A DNA stretch of 64,000 nt, taken from contig JADWQD010000023.1 of assembly GCA_016110215.1 (NCBI GenBank), positions 248,001-312,000 of the forward strand, read 5' to 3'. A program made the translations under genes and the position numbers. The DNA is from Capronia americana (Eukaryota > Ascomycota > Eurotiomycetes > Chaetothyriales > Herpotrichiellaceae). Shown piece by piece: positions 43,871 to 56,380 of the stretch (within the stretch, counting starts at the first letter, position 1; every line of letters starts with the position of its first letter). The notes under the pieces are model-generated. The model saw only the letters and a program-made list of their open reading frames with translations, did not search any database and was not told where the DNA came from.

Positions 43871-46800
43871 CTAACTATTATAACTTAATATAAAATATAA
43901 ATACTATTAAGAATAAGGTATAAACTATTATTAACTATAGTATTATAGGACTATAAGAATTAAATATTAATCTTTCCCCTAACGCGGCCCCTAAATAACT
44001 TCTTACTTAACTCTCTCCTCTCTCTATACTAAATTACCTATTAATATTTTCCTTTAAGGGCGACTCCGACTATAAGGCCCCTAAGGCCGCCTTATAGTTA
44101 ATACTAAAGGGTAAAAAGAAATAAAAGATTATAAGTAGTATATTAAAGGGGAATAAGCGCGCTAAGAAGTAGAGATAATATAAGAAGAAGGTTAGTAGTA
44201 GTTTATTAAATATATATAGGCGTTATAATATAGTAGGTATTACTATTATATTTAGTTATAACCCTACTAAGGTAAGTAGGCGAGTTATTTTCTCTTTAGT
44301 TAAGTCTCTTAATATATATTAGGCTATAACCCTACTAAGTAAAGTAATCTATACTATAAACTAAGCTTAGGTTTAGAGTAAAATAATAGAGATAATATAA
44401 TAAGATTAGTACTATTAGATAGAGCTTATCTAGATAGTTTAAATAATATAACTTTTATTTAATAATACCTTATAATAAGTATAGTAGTCGTCGCTAAAGA
44501 TATAGTTATTATAGTAGTATATAGTAAGTTAGCCGAGGGCCGCTAAGAGTATAATAATTTAGAACCCGATTTAGTATTACGCGCTAAGAGCGTAATAATT
44601 TAGAACCTAATTTAGTATTACGCGCTAAGAGCGTAATAATTCCTAACCGATCCGGTATCGCGCGCTAAGAGCGTAATAATTCTACCTATAGCCTTACACC
44701 CTAACCCACTATAATATAGCCTTACACCTATTACACTATAGCCTCTTACACCTACTATACTATAGCCTCTTATAAAGTATACTATAATATAGGCCTATAC
44801 TCTACTATAACTTAGTATTTATAGCCTACTTTTATAACGCTCCGCCGATAGTAATTTTATAACTAAGTTTAATATAAATACTTATTTATACCTTTAATAT
44901 ATATAATATAGAGATAAATAATCTTTTAAATTATTTATCTTTTAAGTTATATATATCTATTTATCGCTTAATTTTAACCTTCCCCTCTATTATATCTTAC
45001 TCTTCCCCGTCCGGTATATATAAATAATATAAAATTTTATTTACTTTAACCTATAGTAACGCTCTTTCTACTCATATAACTATATATTTAAAGTACTAGT
45101 CTTACCCCCCTTTATAGCCGCTCTATCTAATTAATAGTAGATAGTAGAGAATAGAGTAGAGACTCCTAGCTATAGCGATAAATATATAGCCGCGGAAGTA
45201 GTAGACTTATATACTAGCTAAGAGAGCGCCGGATATAACCCTAGTAAGTATCCGATATATTATATATAAATAAATATTTATTCTAATATACTCTTATCTA
45301 GCTAATATAAGTAACGATAACCGCGAGAGTCCTACTAAATAAAATACTACTCTTAGCGGTACTATATAACCTTTCTATATTCCCCAGAAACCCTATATTT
45401 TCCTAGACCCGGAATACTTATATATCTAGGTACTAGCTAATCTAGTTATAATACTAATCCGGAGAAAAAGATATATATTTATAGTAGGCGATAGAACTAT
45501 TACTATTAATATTAGATTAAATATTTACCTCTTTATTATATATATATCTAAATATACCGTCCTAAAAGTTATTAAGCTATAGATTCTATAGAAAGTATAG
45601 AAATATAGGTATAATAAATTTATTATTAGCTATTTATAAGTTTACTTAAATAAGCTATAACTAATAAACCTTATCCTTATAATTAATAGAGTACCTCTAT
45701 ATAAGTTTACGCCTCTAAACCTATATAGCTATATTTATAAAGAGTTTAACTATAATTCTAAATAGCGGTTTAGCTATAGGTAAATATATATAGGTAGAGG
45801 TAGCCGTTAGAAACTAGAGTAAGTATAAAGAAATAATATATATCTCTATAAGGTAATAAACTATAACGACCGCTAGAGTAGAGGTACTTTATATAGTACT
45901 TAATAGGAGGCTCTAAATAAATATTTATTATAGTACTAGACTATTTTATATACTAGTTAAAGTTACTATTAAATAAATAAACTCTTAAATTATTTATATT
46001 ACTAGATATAAATTACTATTTATTAATTAATATAAATATTCCCCTTTATTATATTCTCTATCTATTTATAAATAATCTAATATCTTATTTATTTTAATAG
46101 TAATTAACTCTTTTAATACTAGTAACTACTATTAAAGTAAGAGCCTTTTTACTCCCTCCTTACTATTAACTATATCTAACTAAATAGATAATAGTAAAGG
46201 AAGATAGAAAGAACCTAACCTAAGGTATAGAAGGTTTTTTAATAGAGGTTATAACTTTATCTACTAGTTAGGTGAGCGTCTAACCTAGATCTTATATATA
46301 GTATAATATTATCTATAAATAATTATTTATTCTAATATACTCTTATTCAGCTAATATAGCCGATAATAATAATAATAATCTACCTAAGGGTATAAGCGCT
46401 TACTATATTATTATATAACTATTCTATCTTTATCTATCTTCTTCTTTACTTAACTTTCTAGAGTTAAATTATATATAGTTCTTAATAAATAAACTTTACT
46501 TAAGAGATAATTTAGAACTATATATATTAATATATAATAACCGCACTACTACCCTAAAAATACTAGAATATATTTTTCTATTTATAGAGTACCTAGTAGA
46601 TATACTATTCCCTAAAGCCCTAAAGCTTAAAATCCTTAAAGTGATCTAGGTACTTAGATATAATAAATAGAAGGTTAGCTACCTACTAGTTTACCTTAAT
46701 AAAATCTAACTAGTAGAGCCCGTCCTTTTAATCGACGGATATTCATTACGCTAGTTTATCCCTAAGAATATATTTAAAGATTATAATAATTAATCCGAGT

Positions 46801-49456
46801 AGCGTCTCGGCTATAAAGATATATAAGTAGACTAAGCGGTCTAGAGAAACCGATATAGGGATTAAGGGATTAGATATTTATCTCTTAGTTAAATAAATAA
46901 TAACGATAAGAGGCACTTTAGGTAGTATATAAGTAGGTTAGAAAGAGATAAATAAATATTTATTTTAGTACTAGACTATTTCTATATATTAATTAAAGCT
47001 ACTACTACCCTATAGATAGTACTAGATATAAATAATTCTAAATTTTATTTATACCCCCTCCCCCCTTTAGTAAGTCTTAGCGATAATATAAATAATATAT
47101 TATACTACTATAAAATTTACTATACTCTTAGCGATAATATTAATAATATACTATACTACTATAAAATTTACTATACTTAAAAGTTTTAGCGGCGGCCCGT
47201 CCTTAAATATTTTATCCCTACTTAATTAAACTTAAACTTCTATTCTATTCTCCGCCGTCCTATAAATAAAATTTAAAATTATTTATTCTACTTTACCTAA
47301 ATAATTAGTAAGCTAAGATTAAATAATTATTTATAATCGCCGCTAAATAATACTACTAACTCCCTAAGTAAGTTAGAGCTCTTACTATAGATAAATAATT
47401 ATTTATCCTATATCTTTTCTATTAAGAGAGATTCTACTCTCCTCTATATATTAAAAGAGCTCTAAGGTAAGTATAACTATAGATATCCTAGCCTTAGACC
47501 CTTATTTAATATAATTATATACTTCCCTATAATATAACTATATAAGGTCTCTAATACTAACCTATAGTATATAGTATACTACTCTTATATTACTTTTCCT
47601 ACTATTAAAACTAAGTATAAATAATTATTTATCTTTACTAAACCCTAAGTATAATTATAATATAATCTATTTATAATAACCGCCTAACTTAACGTCTATT
47701 AAAAAATCCTATAATAAATAATAATCACTAAATAGCCTAACTCGTCTTATAGTATTATATATAGTAATAGCTATAATATTAAGGACCCCGGTTTTATTAT
47801 ACCTAAGGAGTTAAATTAGTAGGGACTAGTAGTAACCTTACTATAGCTAACCCTAGCGAAATTTATAACTTACCTTAAAAAGGGTAGTAAAGTATTATAC
47901 CTTCCCTCTATATAACTAACTTACTAATTAACCTAGTAAAATATAGGTACCTAGTAATATAGCGCCGCGATAAAAGCGAATTATAGATAATAATAAGTCG
48001 TCGCTATTATCCTCTTCTCCTATAGATAACGACGACTAAGGGTCGATATATAAGAATTCCTCTCTAAATATAGTAATAGAAGATAATAAAAGTATAGTAG
48101 TAGAAAATAATAAAAGTAGAGAAGCTAATACTACTAGTAATAGAGAACTTAAGAAAGTTATAAAAGCCCTTAGAATAAATATTAACTTATTATTTAATAC
48201 TATATACTACTATACTCTACTACTTAATAAGTATCTATTTTATCCTAGAGTATAAATAATTATTTATATTAATATTTTATATAGATATCTAAACTTACTT
48301 CTTTAAATATAATAATATTAAGTATAAAATTAAACTCCTATTATATATAGCCTACTATATATAGTAAGCTAAAGAGATAATTATAGCTCTATACTTTATA
48401 AATAAAGTTATCTTTAAAGTAAGACTTATAGAAAATATACTAGAGGCTATACTAAGGTTCTTTTTTTATATCTAATAGCGCTAAATAATACTCTTAAAAA
48501 AGGTCCGCGGTTTATAAGCGATAGAATAAAGCTTTCTAATTATATAGCTAAATCTAAAACTTAAATATTACTATATATTCTTTAAGGTACTAAAGCTATT
48601 AGTAAAGCTAATTAATAATCTCTATATTTAGTACTTAATAGTAAATTCGGCTCTTACTAAAGTATATAACCTAACTAAATAAGTTACTAAAACTAGGATA
48701 AAGTAAGACTATTAAAATAAGCTTTTCTCCTTTCTTAAGTTATATAATATAGAATTATAAGTAATACGCCTTATTAAGTATAAGAATAAGTTACTTAGCC
48801 GCGGCTAGGACGTCCCTTATAGGATTATAGCTATAACCTTAAATAAAGCTATAGTATAGTATATAGAGAAGATATCTTCTCTACTAGTAATTAAGCCTAG
48901 ATTACTTAATCCTAAAGCTAATAAAACCTCTCTTAAAAAGGTTAAAGCTATCCGGTAAAAAATAGTAAAGTTATATTTATCTATATAGGTATATAAACTA
49001 AATATAGATATAAATCTTTTATATTATAAAAAATAAATAAATATTTATATTAATATATAAAGTAGAAATTATTATCTTTATATATAGTATATCTAATAAA
49101 GGTAAGATTAAGTTAAAACTTCTATAATTCACTATATACTATATACTATAAGTAGTATATTCTATTATCCTATATTATTTCTTTAATAAAATCGTCTTTA
49201 AGGCTAGGTATATACTTAATAATAAGTCTAATATTCTTTAAATATACTTTAATCTATAGAAACTTTAAAAAAAAATAAAACCTACTAACCCTAAAGACCT
49301 TAAGGTATTATATACTATATATATTACCTTAAATAATAATACTCCTATAGAATATCGCCTAAAGATAGTATACGGGCTACCCCTAAAATTCGCCTTAGAC
49401 CTCTAGTACTAGTATAGTAATAGCCTCGCCGCTACTATAGAGGCTAAAGATCTTAT

Positions 49457-49461
49457 ATATA
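49457..49461. other. Left target-site duplication ATATA
   Basis: ATATA directly precedes the left LTR and is repeated at 55595-55599 after the right LTR. Joining the flanks with one ATATA restores the CTTATATATATAATTAAA seen in uninterrupted copy A near 40605. Confidence 0.85.
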
Positions 49462-49825
49462 TATAACGGCACGTTATACTAATAGGATAAAGGTAGGGTA
49501 TACGCTGCGCAACGGTATAGATTACTCAATATAAAGAGACTAAACTAGAGAGAGAAGGAAAATATCTGAAAGGGACGGTCGCGCCTGGCCTTAAATAAAG
49601 ATATACCTCTACTAAGGGTTCTGGTATACGCGCGCACCGCTAAGGATCCCAGTTACGTGCAGCTAATTATATATGGCCGTATAATTTACACGAGTATATT
49701 ACCTAATCAGGATAAGGCTTAGTAAAGCCCGATTTCTAATCTAGTAGCTATCACTATAATAACCTTCCTCTATATCTATACCAGTCCAGCTACTCTATAT
49801 ACCGGGCACATCTCGTTCCGTGATA
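49462..49825. repeat. Left LTR, 364 bp (3' LTR of the element)
   Basis: It starts TATAACGGCACG and ends CGTTCCGTGATA, imperfect inverted ends that fit TG...CA before RIP. It is the less mutated of the pair, with many CG and some CA/TG words intact. A polypurine tract on the minus strand (TAGAGGGGGGGGTAA) lies directly next to it on the internal side. This identifies it as the 3' LTR of an element in reverse orientation. Confidence 0.9.
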
Positions 49826-52800
49826 TTACCCCCCCCTCTAAGGAAGCCTGTCCTTAGGCTTTATCGTCGTCAGTATAATTCGGCGCGTCTTTATTATTCT
49901 CCTAATAGCGAATCTACTCTTATAATCGTTTTAAGGGGCCTAGTTGTTAAGGGTAACTATTGTGATAGTCCCGGATCTTATATAGTATATTCTTAAAGTT
50001 AGAGGCCGGATACTACTCTAGATCCTTATCCTAGCCTAACTACTAAACTCGGTATTATAACCTACCGCGATGCTTCCATACAGCTAAGACTTCCTTAACT
50101 TCCTATTTATTTTCATTATTTACCTTAATTAGCGGCGGAGGATCGTTAACCTATCCCGAAAGGGGGTCTTCTACGGCCTTATATAAACGGTCCGGGGAGA
50201 GGACTAGGTGGATCTTTATTAAATCCGGTAAGTCTAGCTTAAAAGAGTTGCCGACCTTCTCTAGTATCCGGAAAGGGCTAGCTATTTAGTGCGCTAGTTT
50301 TTAGCTTAGTTGATCTGTTCTCTAGTTCTTAGTGGACACCTATACTAGGTCTCCTTCCGTGAAATTAACTTCCCGGTAATACTTATCGGCTTATCGTTAT
50401 TACTATACTTATATACTTAATATAGTAGTATAAGCGGATTACTAAGCGTCTTATATCCTCTCTATATACTTTTAGGCTTCTTCTTAGTTAAGTCTTTCCC
50501 GTACTATAGCCGGCTCACCTAGCTAGTTCTAATCGAAAGATATATAAGGCTTATATCCGTTTTTAAAATAGAAAGGGCTTATCTTAATTAAATTATATAG
50601 TAGTAGTACTTATATAAAGTCTATAATTAAGAGAAGATCGGACTAGTTATCTTAATAATAGTTAATAAACGGATAAAGTTATTAATTTAGGTACTAGTTT
50701 ATAATCTCTATTTAGCCGTCTATCTAAAGATAGAAAGTAATAAATAATTTTAACTTTATATTTAAAATATAATAGAACTCCGTTTAAAATATTAAAATAA
50801 ATTATAGTTCTTAATTAGATATAATAGTATCTAGAGGTCTATAGTTACAGTATATATATATAATAAATAGTTATACTATATTCTTTATAGTTATAGTTTT
50901 TAAATATAGTAGGGAGTATATTTATTTATCTAGACGGTCTATAATTACTAAAATATTATTAAAACCCTTTATATCCTTTAAGAATAACTTAAAATCTATA
51001 GAGATATATTACTAAGGGCGGTTAGGGACGGATAGCGACTTTAATATATCCGGAGGTAAATCTCGCGGGACGGTTATACGACGATAGGTATAGTAATTTT
51101 AAATAAATTAGGTAATATTCTAAGGGAGGTTTAGCTAGTAGTATTAAGTTTATAATAGTTCTATAGTTTTATTACGGCTTAGGTAAGCTATTAATATCTA
51201 GTTATAAACTTCTTTAATTAACTTTATATATAAGTAGTCTATATCGGGAACTACTAATTAACCTTAGTATAGTAATAGTCTCTATAATAATTCCTATAAG
51301 GCCTACTAATCTTACGCCTTTTAATATTCTTCCTCTAGGGTCTTACTCTACTTATTAGCTTATAAGACCTAGTTTACTAGAAGTAATAGCTCTATATCTA
51401 ATAGGGCTAGCTATAACTCTTAGTAGATCCGAGGATCTAGTATTTTAGGGCCTAGTATAACTTATATTCTCTTATTTCGTATAGCTTCTTTCTAACCTTC
51501 TTATTCTTACTTACGCCGGGTTAGGGTATCCGCTTTTTTATTCTAGCGACCCGATCGAAATATAATCTAGAAGTAGTACTAGGAGAGCGATATTACCTAT
51601 TAGGCTTAACGAGCCGTTAATTATCGTTTAGTTATAAAGTATTATAAGGCCTAATAGTTAGTAAAAATTTAGAACTAGTTTATAATACTCTATAGTTCTA
51701 GTCGCTAATACTCTAAGGCGCTTATAATAGTAAGTATCTCCTTATTATAGATATTATAGTTATATTCCGTAGGGGCTATAGTCTTTAAATAGTAAGCGAT
51801 AGGGTACTAGCGGCCATTAATAAGATCTAGCTATAATAGAACCGCTACTAACACTCTATTAAAGGCGTTAGTCTCTAGTATAGTTTATCGTTTCGGGTAA
51901 AAGTAGTTAAGGACGGGGGCCGTTAATAGTTATAACTTTAGTTCTTTAAATATCTTCTAGTAGTCTTTATTAAATAGAAAGGGGTAGTCTTTCTTAGTTA
52001 GTTATATTAGGGGTTTTATAATCCGGCTATACTAGTAAATAAATATATAATAGTAATTATAAAAACCTAGGAATAACTAAATACCCTTTACTATAGTAGG
52101 AACCTATTAATCTTTAATAACTTAGATCTTTACCGGGTCTACTTTAATATCTTCTATAGAGATTATAAATCCTAAATATCGGGTCTCCTTAACGCTAAAC
52201 TCGCTTTTCTTAATATTAACTTATAGTCCGGCCTTCTATAGACGCTTTAGGACCTTCTTAACTTATTTAGCGTACTCTAGTTTATTCTTAAAATAGATTA
52301 GGATATCGTTAAGGTAGACCGCGATAAAATTATCTAAGAAATTAAATAGAATATTATTTATATAACGTTAGTAGGTTACGAGCCTATTAGTTAGTCTAAA
52401 TAATAGTACTTTATACTTATAGGCGCCGTAGCGAGTCCGGAATATTATTAGTTTCTCGGAATCTAAGTGTATTTAAATATAGTAGAAGGCCTACCGTATA
52501 TTAAACTTTATAAATATATAGGCTTTCTAAAGTTATACTAGGGTCTTATTAATTAAGGATAATAAGTAATAGTCCTTTTTTATTATAGTGTTTAGCTTCC
52601 GATAATTAATATAAAAATATAACTCTTTATTTAGCTTCTCTATAAATAGTATAGAGGATATATATAGTGCTTAACTTAGCTTAATAAATCCCTTTAGGAG
52701 ATTCTCTTTAAGGTATTTCTTAATAAGGAGTAGTTCCGGTATACTTTTCCGGTAAAGGGGGCTATATCTAAGGGTATCTTCTCCTTCTAACTAGATCTTA

Positions 52801-55230
52801 TAGTCGTACAGCTATAGGGGAGGGAGAGTATTAGATTTAGCCTTTAAAAATATATCCTTAAATTCTATATACTCCTTTAGAAGTAGACGCTTAATTAGCT
52901 ATTTATCCGTTTCCTCGGCCGGAGGCTATAGTCGGTCTTTAATAATCCGATTAATCTTATAGAGGCTCGTGCTATAGGCGGTATCCTTTACTCTCTTAAG
53001 GTTTCAATAGAAACCTACGGCTCTAATTATAGCGATATTAACTCCTATATCAGGGGTATCGACCGGAGGTAATATAACCTTTCTTTTAGTTACTAGTTTC
53101 GGTAAAGTTTAATTAACCTTCGCTAGTTCCTATTATATAACCCTTAGCCGTTAATAGAGGTCTTATTTATATATTCGGGGGGTTATAGTGTATAGACTAG
53201 ATCTAGTAGCCTTCACCGGTAGTACTCGGACTAGGTCCCGCCTAGAGTCCGTTTCCTATTATTATATATTATAGGGTTAAGCTTATCGCCCGCTAGCTTA
53301 TTATTTATCCTTTATTATAAATATCTAGTTATATTTTTTTATATCTTCTTAGTATTAAGAAAGGATAGCCGTAATCTAAAGGTTTTTTTAGGGTATATAT
53401 ATCTCTCTTATAAAAGTTAGTTTATACTAGTAGTCTTAGGGCTAGAGTAGACGCTAATTCTATATATCTAGCTAAATATTAAAATAAATAAATTATTTAT
53501 AGCCGAGAATAACCTTATAACTCCCTAAGTCTAAAATAAGTATAGGGAGGTCCTTCTATTACCTCCCGTCGACTTCTAGGTATAGAGTTAATATTTTAAA
53601 GACGGGCTTATTAGGTCTTCCGTTATAACCTTTTATAGTATAGAGGTTCTTTAAATATATAGTAGTAATATTTAGAAATTAAGATAGGTCTTATATAAGT
53701 TTTATATTAATAAAGATAAATCTATTTACTTTAAAATTAGCTAAGGTAAAGGTTTAAACTATATATCTATTAAATAATAATTTATATAGTATAGTAAAGT
53801 ACTTTTCGCTTAATAGCTAACTTAAATTAATAAAAGTTATATTAATATTATACTTCCCTAAGGAGAAGACTTCCCCTAGAGTTATTCTTTTCTCTATTTA
53901 TTCTTTATATTCTCACCTACTTTAATAACCTTATTCTCCGCCTTTAAAGGGTAGTCGCGAGAGATATATTTAGGTTATTAGTAAGTGAAATAAGCGTCGG
54001 CTTAACTTAAGGCCTATTTCATTATATTATCGTAGGTAAGTTAAGTGCGCGGAGTTTAGCTACCTTCTCGCTCGGGTATTAAGAGCGGGGCCGGCGTTAC
54101 TCGAGGGTTTAGTGCGGGAGGAGGAGTAACTCGGGTAGCCGCTATAGGAGTACGCTTAGTCGCTAGTCTAGCTTTAATCCGGTCGGTATATTCCTAGAGG
54201 CGGTGGAGGCCTTAGTTAAGTACTTAGTAACGGTTAGCGACGTCTTAGTATATAGTAAGTATTTTAAATATAGGTAGGACTATAGTCTAGAGGTTAATAG
54301 TAAGCTTATTATATAGGTCGGGGCGTAGGTCTTTAACGGGGATCTTTATAATACTAATAAGGTAAAGGAATTTTATATAGAAATTAGAAAAGGTCTAATC
54401 CTTTTTTATTACTAGTTATTAATATTCTTATTAAGCGTTTAAGGTTTTATATAGATTAATATAAATACTATCTAGAAAGACTAATATCTCTATAGCGGTT
54501 ATAAATAGGTTAATAGCGTTAGCACTATAACGGGCCTATAGGAAAATCTATACTTCTCCTTTTATATAGCTAAAGATATATACTATCTTAGTGCGCTCGC
54601 CTTAGTTAGTGTTTATATTAAGCTTATCGAGGATCTAGGTCTTTTAGTTCTTATAGCCGGGTTCGGCCTTACTATTAGAGAGCTAGTCGAGGTCCGGAAG
54701 GTTAAAAGATTTAGGCTATACTAGGTCTAGTCCTAGGGTTAAGTTTCGGTTATATTTAAGGTAGTTAATAATAGCTTATTTCTATATAATTTAATTATTA
54801 AGGTCGATAATCTATTTCTTTTAGTTAATAATCTAGACTTAGTAATCTTAAATAGTACCTTTCTATTCTATAATAATATTTCGTCTCTAAGCTATTACTT
54901 CTAGGAGGGTCTATTTAGGTATTACTTTAATATCTATAATAGTCTTATATTTTAGTAATTATTATAGTTATAGGGCTGAGTTAATATCGCCGGCTATATA
55001 TAAATTATATTAGTTTATATTAGTCGGTTTAGTTTCTATATTCTATTCGGTGGTCGGTAAGATAGTATAGTTATTAGCCTCGGGTTCATTTAATTTAGTC
55101 GGTTATACTATAATTAGTATATTTAGTCTATAATAATATAGTTATCGGCTTTAGTTAGTTTAGGTCGGTTTAATTAGGGTAGAATATTATAATTCCTTCT
55201 TAGGATAGTTAAGGGGAGAGTTTAGTCTAA
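49826..55230 (-). pseudogene. Ty3/Gypsy chromovirus internal region, RIP-inactivated
   Basis: Read on the minus strand, the region has gag-pol order from right to left. The reverse transcriptase lies near 52130-52700 with FRLTN, an active-site YLNDILIYF (the first catalytic Asp changed to Asn by a G-to-A change), and TRYLGFIIS. A chromodomain lies near 49900-50110, with EVLAVWKHRGRL, YPASNFKN and EWIR, immediately before the polypurine tract. That places it in the chromovirus group of fungal Ty3/Gypsy elements. RNase H and integrase should lie between; their frames are too broken for me to mark exactly. Many stops at former CAA/CAG/TGG codons make it inactive. The left third is less mutated than the rest. 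Confidence 0.88.
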
Positions 55231-55594
55231 TATAACGGTATATTATACTAATAGGATAAAGATAGAGTATACACTATATAACGATATAGATTACTTAATA
55301 TAAAGAGACTAAACTAGAGAGAGAAGAAAAATATTTAAAAGGGACGGTCGCGCCTAGCCTTAGATAAAGGTATATCTCTACTAAGGGTTCTAGTATATAT
55401 ACGCACCGCTAAGGATTCTAGTTATATATAGCTAATTATATATAGCTATATAATTTATATAGATATATTACCTAATTAGGATAAGGCTTAGTAAAGCCCG
55501 ATTTCTAATCTAATAGCTATCACTATAATAACCTTCCTCTATATCTATACTAGTCTAGCTACTCTATATACTGGGCACGTCTCGTTCCGTAATA
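55231..55594. repeat. Right LTR, 364 bp (5' LTR of the element)
   Basis: It starts TATAACGGTATA and ends CGTTCCGTAATA. It is collinear with the left LTR, same length, no indel. It is more heavily RIP-mutated. The next internal bases on the minus strand (TTAGACTAAACTCTCC) would be the primer-binding region. Confidence 0.9.
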
Positions 55595-55599
55595 ATATA
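55595..55599. other. Right target-site duplication ATATA
   Basis: ATATA directly follows the right LTR and matches 49457-49461. In this AT-rich context a 5-bp match alone is weak, but the exact restoration of the copy A sequence supports it. Confidence 0.8.
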
Positions 55600-56380
55600 T
55601 AATTAAAGATATACTAGAAAAAGATATAGACGTCTAGACTAAGAAAGACCTAATCACTTTTATCTCTACTTACTAATATAAGCTAGGCTTATTATACCTT
55701 AAGACTACTATAAATATAGTATTTACTTATACTTAAATAAAAGTATATAGTATACTTAGTAATACTATTAAAGAAGCGCTTTAATATATATAGGCTATTA
55801 AGGTAGCCTATAGTAAGGACCTATAAACCTTTTAATAGTAAATAAATAAATATTTATACTAATATATTATAGAACTTAATACTAATAATAACTTAGTATA
55901 ATATAGAGCCCTTACTTATTTTATATTTAATCTATATAAAGAATACCTAGAACTAATACTTAAGGGTAAAGAAGTTAGCTAGTAAGCTTACTCTAATATA
56001 TATAAGCGCTTATATCTAAGTTTAGTATTAGTAAGAGATATTTTAATCCTTCTTAAATAGATTAATTATACTAAGATATCTTTTATTTATAGTAAGTAAT
56101 TCGGTGTTCGCGCTATATAAATAATTATTTATACTAATATATATTAGTTAATCTTTACTTAAAAGATAATAAGAATATAACTATTATTTCTATACCCGAG
56201 TCTATTACCTTAGTAATAAAGAAGATAATTTAATAAACTAATATTAGGTTAATAAGATAATACTAATTAATTAATATAGTTATTAAAGAGGACTAGAGTA
56301 AGCCTCTAGATATAGAATATAATATTCTTAAGGCTACTATCTAAATATACTAAATAAATAATATTACTAATCTTAAGCTA

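Larger units (their letters stand above)
35468..44347 (+). repeat. Repeat unit copy A, complete, about 8.9 kb
   Basis: The copy begins TCTATACTATAAACTAAGCT and extends to the point where the same words restart at 44348. It is the least mutated of three head-to-tail copies. No LTRs, terminal inverted repeats or RT motifs are visible. It has a GC-richer tandem-repeat head (35640-35880), a first region with two related proteins (36.2-38.0 kb), a 51-bp repeat block (38.17-38.33 kb), and a long multi-exon region on the plus strand (39.4-43.9 kb). A palindromic AT motif recurs throughout. It may be a large transposable element or an amplified gene block. Confidence 0.85.
49462..55594 (-). mobile_element. 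Complete but RIP-inactivated chromovirus inserted in unit B
   Basis: The element is 6133 bp with two 364-bp LTRs, a 5-bp ATATA target duplication, a polypurine tract by the left LTR and pol on the minus strand. It interrupts unit B at a site intact in units A (about 40610) and C (about 61450), so it entered after the unit had duplicated. The two LTRs differ by roughly three dozen transitions and, by eye, no transversions. Confidence 0.93.
44348..56380 (+). repeat. Repeat unit copy B, 3'-truncated and interrupted by a retrotransposon
   Basis: It begins with the same words as copy A. It follows A without gap and ends at CTTAAGCTA (56380), where A continues for about 2.9 kb more. Removing the inserted retrotransposon and one target duplication leaves about 5.9 kb collinear with A (35468 to about 41396). 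It is more RIP-mutated than A, so its exons are less readable. Confidence 0.85.

Noticed and set aside
35468..44347. Unit A as an LTR retrotransposon
   Set aside because: No repeated ends, no polypurine tract, and no RT, integrase or protease motif in any frame I read. Apparent introns also argue against it.
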